Of a DNA stretch of 9,993 nt, positions 6,521 through 9,993 are shown piece by piece. Made by a program: the position numbers and the translations under genes. Position 1 is the first letter of the stretch. Each line of letters begins with the position of its first letter. The DNA is from Actinomycetota bacterium (GTDB lineage: Bacteria; Actinomycetota; UBA4738): the NCBI GenBank assembly GCA_013816105.1, contig JACDEY010000018.1, positions 1-9,993 on the forward strand. Direction: 5' to 3'. The notes below the pieces were generated by a model. It ran no database searches. It was not told where the DNA came from and saw nothing but the letters and a program-made list of their open reading frames with translations.

Positions 6521-6552
6521 ACGCCTCCGACAGGGGCCGTGACCTGCGGTTG

Positions 6553-6627
6553 TGCGCCGGGCAGGATTCGAACCTGCGACCCGCTGCTTAGAAGGCAGCC
6601 GCTCTATCCTGGCTGAGCTACCGGCGC
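6553..6627 (-). tRNA. tRNA-Arg (anticodon TCT)
   Basis: 75-nt minus-strand cloverleaf. The acceptor arm GCGCCGG pairs with CCGGCGC, the anticodon stem GCTGC/GCAGC holds loop CTTCTAA (anticodon TCT, reading AGA/AGG), and the T arm is GCAGG-TTCGAAT-CCTGC. The discriminator is A. CCA is not encoded (CAA follows). It sits between the ATPase relic and the glycosyltransferase gene. Many mobile elements integrate at tRNA genes, but no duplicated 3' end was found nearby. Confidence 0.97.
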
Positions 6628-6682
6628 TCCTATCGGGAAAACGGTAGCAGCCGAGGAACCAGCGACGACGAATCGATAACCC

Positions 6683-7930
6683 TCATTGACGAACTGCGCC
6701 GGCCGGCCGAGCTCGGACTTCTGCGATCACATCGCGGTACACGGCCAGGAGGCGCATGGCAGTCGTTTGCCACGAGAACCCCCTCGCATGCGCGGCCGCG
6801 GCCAGGGAGAGTCGCCGAGAAGCGTCCGCGTTGGACGCGAGCCAGAGAATGCGGTCCGCATAGGCCGACGGATCGTGGCCCTCGATCAGGAAACCCGTCC
6901 TGCCGTCCCGGACCACCGATCTCAGGCCACCGACCGCTGCGGCGATGACGGGGGTGCCACACGCCTGGGCTTCGAGGGCCACGAGCCCGAACGACTCCGA
7001 CCGAGAAGGCATCAGCACCGCAGTGGCGCGCTGGTACAGGCGGACCAACCGCTCGTGGGGTTGAGCCGGGAGCAATACGACGCGGGAGCCTATGGAACTG
7101 TTCGCGGTGAGCCAGGCACGCGCCGATGAGGCGTTCGCCGAGTCCCCGCCCACCACGAATAGGCGGGCGTCGGCCAGGGCGTCCGGTGCCCGACGGGTGG
7201 CTTCTTCGAAGGCGCGGACGGCGACGTCGACCCCTTTCGAGCGCTGCAGACGTCCGACGAAGAGGAAGATCCGGCCATGGGCCCGTCGCAGGCGAGGTCC
7301 GGGTCGCTTCCGGAAGATCCTCGAGTCGATGCCCGGCGGCACGATCACGACCCGGTCTGGATCGGCCCGGTAGAGTCCGACCAGGTTCGCCCGCTCCTCG
7401 ACGGATGGAACCACTACGCGATCGGCTGCTTCCAGTACGTCGTCCTCCCCGCGCACCCGGATGACTGGCTCCGCGCGATCCTCGGGAGCGAGGGCAGCGT
7501 TCTTGACGCGGGCCAACGTATGGAACGACGCCACCAGCGGTACATCCCACTCGGTCGCAGCCCGCGCCCCGGCCAATCCCGAGAGCCAGTAGTGACCATG
7601 GACCAGGGAGTAGGGAGCCGAGGCGCGCCTGCCATCAGATCGCGTGCTGTCGAGCAACCGCTCCGTAAACTCGGGGACTAGGGCCGGCAGGTCCTCCTTC
7701 TCGATCGGCCGTTTCGGCCCTGCGGGAAGGGGGATGAGCCGCACCCCCGGCGCGAGGCTGACGATCGTGGGAGAGCCAGGTTGGTTCCATCTCGTGAACA
7801 CGTCCGCGGCGACTCCGTGAGAGGCGAGGCACCGCCAAACCGAACGGATGAATACCCCCATCCCTCCTGAATCGCCCTCGCCGGGCTGCAAGAGGGGGGA
7901 AGCGTGGAGGCTGATCACCGCTACGCGCAT
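6683..7930 (-). CDS. GT4-family glycosyltransferase, MshA-like
   Basis: 415 residues. The ATG at 7930 follows GGGAGGATCG and starts MRVAVISLHASPLLQPG, the usual first strand of MshA-type enzymes. GDSGGMGVF (19-27) corresponds to the glycine-rich donor loop. HGHYWLSGLAG (111-121) and FHTLARVKNAAL (136-147) match conserved acceptor-domain segments of MshA. VPPGID (197-202) begins the C-terminal Rossmann half. GRLQRSKG (R227, K232) and ESFGLVALE (E312, E320; the EX7E motif) are the nucleotide-sugar and catalytic elements of GT-B retaining enzymes. MshA transfers GlcNAc from UDP-GlcNAc to 1L-myo-inositol 1-phosphate, the first step of mycothiol synthesis. Substitutions such as MG instead of MN in the donor loop leave another GT4 activity possible. 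It is transcribed toward tRNA-Arg, with no other pathway gene in the window. Confidence 0.8.
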   Translation of the reverse strand: MRVAVISLHASPLLQPGEGDSGGMGVFIRSVWRCLASHGVAADVFTRWNQPGSPTIVSLAPGVRLIPLPAGPKRPIEKEDLPALVPEFTERLLDSTRSDGRRASAPYSLVHGHYWLSGLAGARAATEWDVPLVASFHTLARVKNAALAPEDRAEPVIRVRGEDDVLEAADRVVVPSVEERANLVGLYRADPDRVVIVPPGIDSRIFRKRPGPRLRRAHGRIFLFVGRLQRSKGVDVAVRAFEEATRRAPDALADARLFVVGGDSANASSARAWLTANSSIGSRVVLLPAQPHERLVRLYQRATAVLMPSRSESFGLVALEAQACGTPVIAAAVGGLRSVVRDGRTGFLIEGHDPSAYADRILWLASNADASRRLSLAAAAHARGFSWQTTAMRLLAVYRDVIAEVRARPAGAVRQ

Positions 7931-8273
7931 CGATCCTCCCTGAGCCGTCGATCTCGACGACCCTTCGGACGGATTCGAACAGTCTTGCGTTCGAAGTCTA
8001 AGGGGAGATGGCGTTCTGGCGGCGGGAAGTTGAACACCGGACGCCAGGAAGGTGCCGCGGAGGACCGCACAAATGGAAACCGCCAAAACCCGAAGGTTCC
8101 AGCGGCTTCCAAAACGAACAATACCGGATCCCCCCGCCCCTGTCAAGTCGAGAGGTCCGACGCAGCGTTGTCGGGCCTAGGAGCCCCGCCGGTCCGGTTC
8201 CTCAAGGCCGGTTCTACGGGCGCCGATAGCGACGTTGGGATCCCAGGCTTTGGGCACGAAAGGGGCGCTTCTG
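7931..8273. other. Divergent intergenic region (343 bases)
   Basis: Separates the minus-strand glycosyltransferase and the plus-strand Tat-exported repeat gene, so it should contain both promoters. No well-matched -35/-10 pair is evident. Both strands can be read open for long distances, but without RBS or protein-like composition. The only notable element is the TTCGAA pair listed separately. Confidence 0.6.
7974..7995. promoter_or_regulatory. Paired TTCGAA palindromes, possible operator
   Basis: TTCGAA occurs at 7974-7979 and again at 7990-7995, 16 bp centre to centre and about 45-65 bp upstream of the glycosyltransferase start. Two identical 6-bp palindromes at this spacing could be half-sites for a dimeric regulator. 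Chance is quite possible. Confidence 0.2.
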
Positions 8274-9326
8274 ATGAAGAGCGACGCGACGATTCAGCGG
8301 CCACCCGGCGAGAAGCCTTCTCGCCGGCGCTTCCTAGGGGCGGCGACGGCGGGACTCGCCGTGCTCATCGCGAGAGGGCTCGGACGAACCTCTTCTGCCC
8401 GGGCGGACGACGGCGATCCGGTCAAGCTCGGGCAGGACAACATCGCGAACGGCACGACCCAGATCAGCAGCTCGGCGCAGAACGGCTTCGTTGGGTATGC
8501 CCAGGCTGCCGGCCGCATCGGCGTCTGGGGTCAGGACGGCAGCGTGGCCACCGGTGGTGTCGGAGTGAAGGGGACATCGGCCTTCGGAGACGGCGTCCAG
8601 GGGTCGACGTCGGCTACCTCGGGAACCGGCGTCCTCGGCGAGCACACGGGGAACGGGCCGGGCGTCCGCGGCACCACCTCGTCGGCCACGTCGAGCGGGG
8701 TGCTCGGGGAGAACACCGGGTTGGGGGACGGTGTGAGGGGCACCGCTGAGGATGCGGCCTCAAGTGGCGTCACCGGAGAGAACACAGCAGGTGGCTACGG
8801 CGTGACCGGCACGACGGACAGCGCCACGAAGCCGGCGGTCTGGGGGAACAACGAGGGTGCGGGCCCGGGGGTGGAGGGCGATGCCGACAGCGCGACGAAC
8901 GCCGGGGTGTCGGGGAACAACGTTGGCGGCGGAGACGGCGTGAGGGGCACCTCGTCGGGAGGGTCCACGGGCAGCGGTGTCCACGGGGAGAGCGCCTCGA
9001 ACGGCAACGGCGTCACCGGCGTCGCATCTGGCAACGGAGCGGGAGTCCTGGCCGAGCACGCCGACGGCGAGACCGCGCTGGAGGTGGTCGGCAAGGCCCT
9101 GTTCAGTAGGAGCGGCATCGCGACCATCCCGGGGAACCAGGCCTCCGTCACGATCTCAGGGGTAGACCTGACGGGGTCCAGCGGCATCCTCGCGACCTTG
9201 CAGAAGCTTCGTCCCGGTCGCTACGTGATCGCCGTGGTACCCGACCTTGGCGCGAACACCTTCACCATCCACCTCAACAACGCCGTCAACAACAACACGA
9301 AGGTCGCCTGGTTCGTCTTCGGCTGA
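8274..9326 (+). CDS. Tat-exported protein with tandem 23-residue GVxG repeats
   Basis: 350 residues. The ATG at 8274 lies about 8 nt after AAAGGGG and gives a twin-arginine signal: SRRRFLG (16-22), hydrophobic 23-33, cleavage after ARA44. From about residue 119 to 257 a repeat of 22-24 residues recurs six times, each holding two GVxG motifs 11-12 residues apart (GVLGENTGLGDGVRG, then a Ser/Ala/Thr-rich linker). Regular valines flanked by glycines at this spacing suggest a beta-solenoid or other repetitive fibre. The C-terminal part (about 270-350) is non-repetitive and beta-rich (ALFSRSGIATIPG, ATLQKLRPGRYVIAVVP, FTIHLNN, VAWFVFG), probably a small globular domain. Tat export implies folding before secretion. 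No enzyme motif seen; a surface or structural role is inferred. It is divergent from the glycosyltransferase. Confidence 0.88.
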   Translation: MKSDATIQRPPGEKPSRRRFLGAATAGLAVLIARGLGRTSSARADDGDPVKLGQDNIANGTTQISSSAQNGFVGYAQAAGRIGVWGQDGSVATGGVGVKGTSAFGDGVQGSTSATSGTGVLGEHTGNGPGVRGTTSSATSSGVLGENTGLGDGVRGTAEDAASSGVTGENTAGGYGVTGTTDSATKPAVWGNNEGAGPGVEGDADSATNAGVSGNNVGGGDGVRGTSSGGSTGSGVHGESASNGNGVTGVASGNGAGVLAEHADGETALEVVGKALFSRSGIATIPGNQASVTISGVDLTGSSGILATLQKLRPGRYVIAVVPDLGANTFTIHLNNAVNNNTKVAWFVFG

Positions 9327-9334
9327 AGCGTCCG

Positions 9335-9468
9335 GTTCACGGGGCGTCATCCTTGTCCACCAGACACCCGCCTACGTCGGTACCTACGTATCGAGCATGC
9401 CCGAATACGGTGGCGGTGTTCAGGGTCTTCAGTTCATGTACAACGCAATCACGTACACAGCCAACTGA
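9335..9468 (+). pseudogene. Possible C-terminal gene remnant
   Basis: In a frame different from the preceding gene, the stretch ending at TGA 9466-9468 reads TPAYVGTYVSSMPEYGGGVQ then LQFMYNAITYTAN. It is rich in aromatic and beta-forming residues like the end of a secreted protein. There is no start codon context or RBS, and the length is about 44 residues. It could be a stub of another surface protein or simply a chance open stretch. Confidence 0.2.
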
Positions 9469-9529
9469 CATTCTCTGAGACGAGGGAAGCCTCCACTCAC
9501 TTCCCCTTGAGGATCCGTTCCGCCAATGA

Positions 9530-9548
9530 GCCTCCAGCAGGTGGAGGC
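9530..9548 (-). terminator. Hairpin downstream of tRNA-Gly
   Basis: GCCTCCA (9530-9536) and TGGAGGC (9542-9548) form a 7-bp stem with a 5-nt loop, about 45 nt beyond the 3' end of tRNA-Gly in its direction of transcription. There is no U tract, so its terminator function is tentative. Confidence 0.3.
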
Positions 9549-9592
9549 ATGGGTAGCCGGGCATCACGACGCGAATCGAGCCTGCCCAGCGG

Positions 9593-9666
9593 TGGAGCGG
9601 GTGAAGGGAATCGAACCCTCGTCACCAGCTTGGAAGGCTGGAGCTCTACCACTGAGCTACACCCGC
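9593..9666 (-). tRNA. tRNA-Gly (anticodon TCC), CCA encoded
   Basis: Minus-strand cloverleaf. The acceptor arm GCGGGTG pairs with CACCCGC, the anticodon stem CCAGC/GCTGG has loop CTTCCAA (anticodon TCC, reading GGA/GGG), and the T arm is GAGGG-TTCGATT-CCCTT. The discriminator is T, as usual for bacterial tRNA-Gly. Unlike the other three tRNAs in the window, the 3' CCA is present in the DNA (9593-9595). It begins 16 nt after the stop of the LigD-like gene on the same strand. Confidence 0.97.
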
Positions 9667-9682
9667 GGTACGGGCCAATCTA

Positions 9683-9993
9683 TCAGTCGCGGGGGAGCGC
9701 CTGGGGTCTGGGCATCAGCTCCTGCCAGCGGTCGCCGGCGCGTGCGAGCAGTACGGGAACGCTTCGAATCGTGAAGTCCTCTGGCCGTACCGTGCCGAGC
9801 TCCTCCCAGGCGACCGGGAACGACACCGACGCCTCCGGCAGAGGGCGGGGAGAGTGGACGGCGCGGTATGCGCCCCGAACGCGCTCCGGGCGACATCGAC
9901 CAGAACGCGACCGCCCCGTTCGGCCTTCTTGAACTCGGTCGTGGCCAGATCCTGCGCCGCCTGCTGGATGCGCGCCGCGATGCGCTCGGCGGC
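9683..9993 (-). pseudogene. C-terminus of a LigD-type polymerase (PolDom) protein, frameshifted, 5' end off-window
   Basis: From the right edge one frame reads TEFKKAERGGRVLVDVARSA with FGAHTAP, matching the end of the archaeo-eukaryotic-primase-type polymerase domain of bacterial LigD. The Asp in VLVDVAR matches the third catalytic metal-binding Asp of that family. The protein then continues in another frame as SPRPLPEASVSFPVAWEELG and RPEDFTIRSVP, ending MPRPQALPRD with TGA at 9683-9685. Removing two bases (GG at 9856-9857 on the + strand) restores a typical APYSPRPLPEA. LigD PolDom adds nucleotides during Ku-dependent non-homologous end joining. Because it stops right after PolDom, it is a stand-alone polymerase or a LigD with PolDom last. 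The +2 shift may be real or an assembly error. Confidence 0.72.

Noticed and set aside
5364..6542. 392-codon + strand open frame across the end of the SGNH-like gene and the ATPase relic
   Set aside because: Low-complexity Arg/Ser/Pro translation. The minus strand shows Walker A and B and known ATPase segments over the same interval.
7971..7980. GGATTCGAAC resembling a tRNA T-loop, considered as an att-site remnant
   Set aside because: Only about 10 bases match the tRNA-Lys and tRNA-Arg T arms, with no acceptor-stem sequence. It is too short to support integration.
1..9993. CRISPR array, IS element with terminal repeats, or a defence system
   Set aside because: No regularly spaced short direct repeats, transposase motifs or defence-gene domains were seen on either strand. 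The regular DNA repeats present are protein-coding (Kelch, GVxG).

Overview
The window is high-GC bacterial chromosome. The most likely source is an uncultivated actinobacterium: one gene resembles the mycothiol glycosyltransferase MshA, the right edge carries the tail of an NHEJ-type LigD polymerase domain, and the intact genes use strong GC third positions. No gene here allows a genus call, and the actinobacterial assignment is an inference.

Layout, left to right. (1) The 3' part of a six-blade Kelch-type beta-propeller protein (+). (2) Two minus-strand tRNAs, Lys(CTT) and His(GTG). (3) A divergent pair of exported proteins: a right-handed beta-helix protein (-) and a BNR/Asp-box sialidase-fold protein (+). 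The + gene ends at a perfect 13-bp hairpin. (4) 3.73-5.07 kb is a gene graveyard. It holds two tandem 5'-truncated copies of an SBBP beta-propeller + RTX calcium-binding tail (the first with two small deletions), a terminator-like hairpin, and a stub of another propeller protein (delta-60-like). (5) A small exported SGNH-hydrolase-like protein (+) whose signal peptide reads perfectly except that ATC stands where ATG is expected. (6) A minus-strand RepA/AAA_25-type ATPase relic broken by two +1 frameshifts and 3'-truncated, with a possible coupled mini-ORF upstream, followed by tRNA-Arg(TCT). (7) An MshA-like GT4 glycosyltransferase (-). (8) A 343-bp intergenic region. (9) A Tat-exported protein built of 23-residue GVxG repeats (+). 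(10) A remnant-like tail, tRNA-Gly(TCC) with encoded CCA, and the frameshifted C-terminus of a LigD polymerase-domain protein running off the right edge (-).

The genes do not form a pathway. The theme is extracytoplasmic repeat proteins (Kelch, beta-helix, Asp-box, SBBP-RTX, delta-60, GVxG solenoid) packed between four minus-strand tRNA genes. Several copies are decaying, which looks like an accretion and turnover site for surface or secreted proteins, possibly with a relic of a mobile replicon (the ATPase). Small indels disrupt three loci. Whether these are true pseudogenes or assembly errors cannot be settled from the sequence alone. No CRISPR array, intact IS element, integrase or origin was found.
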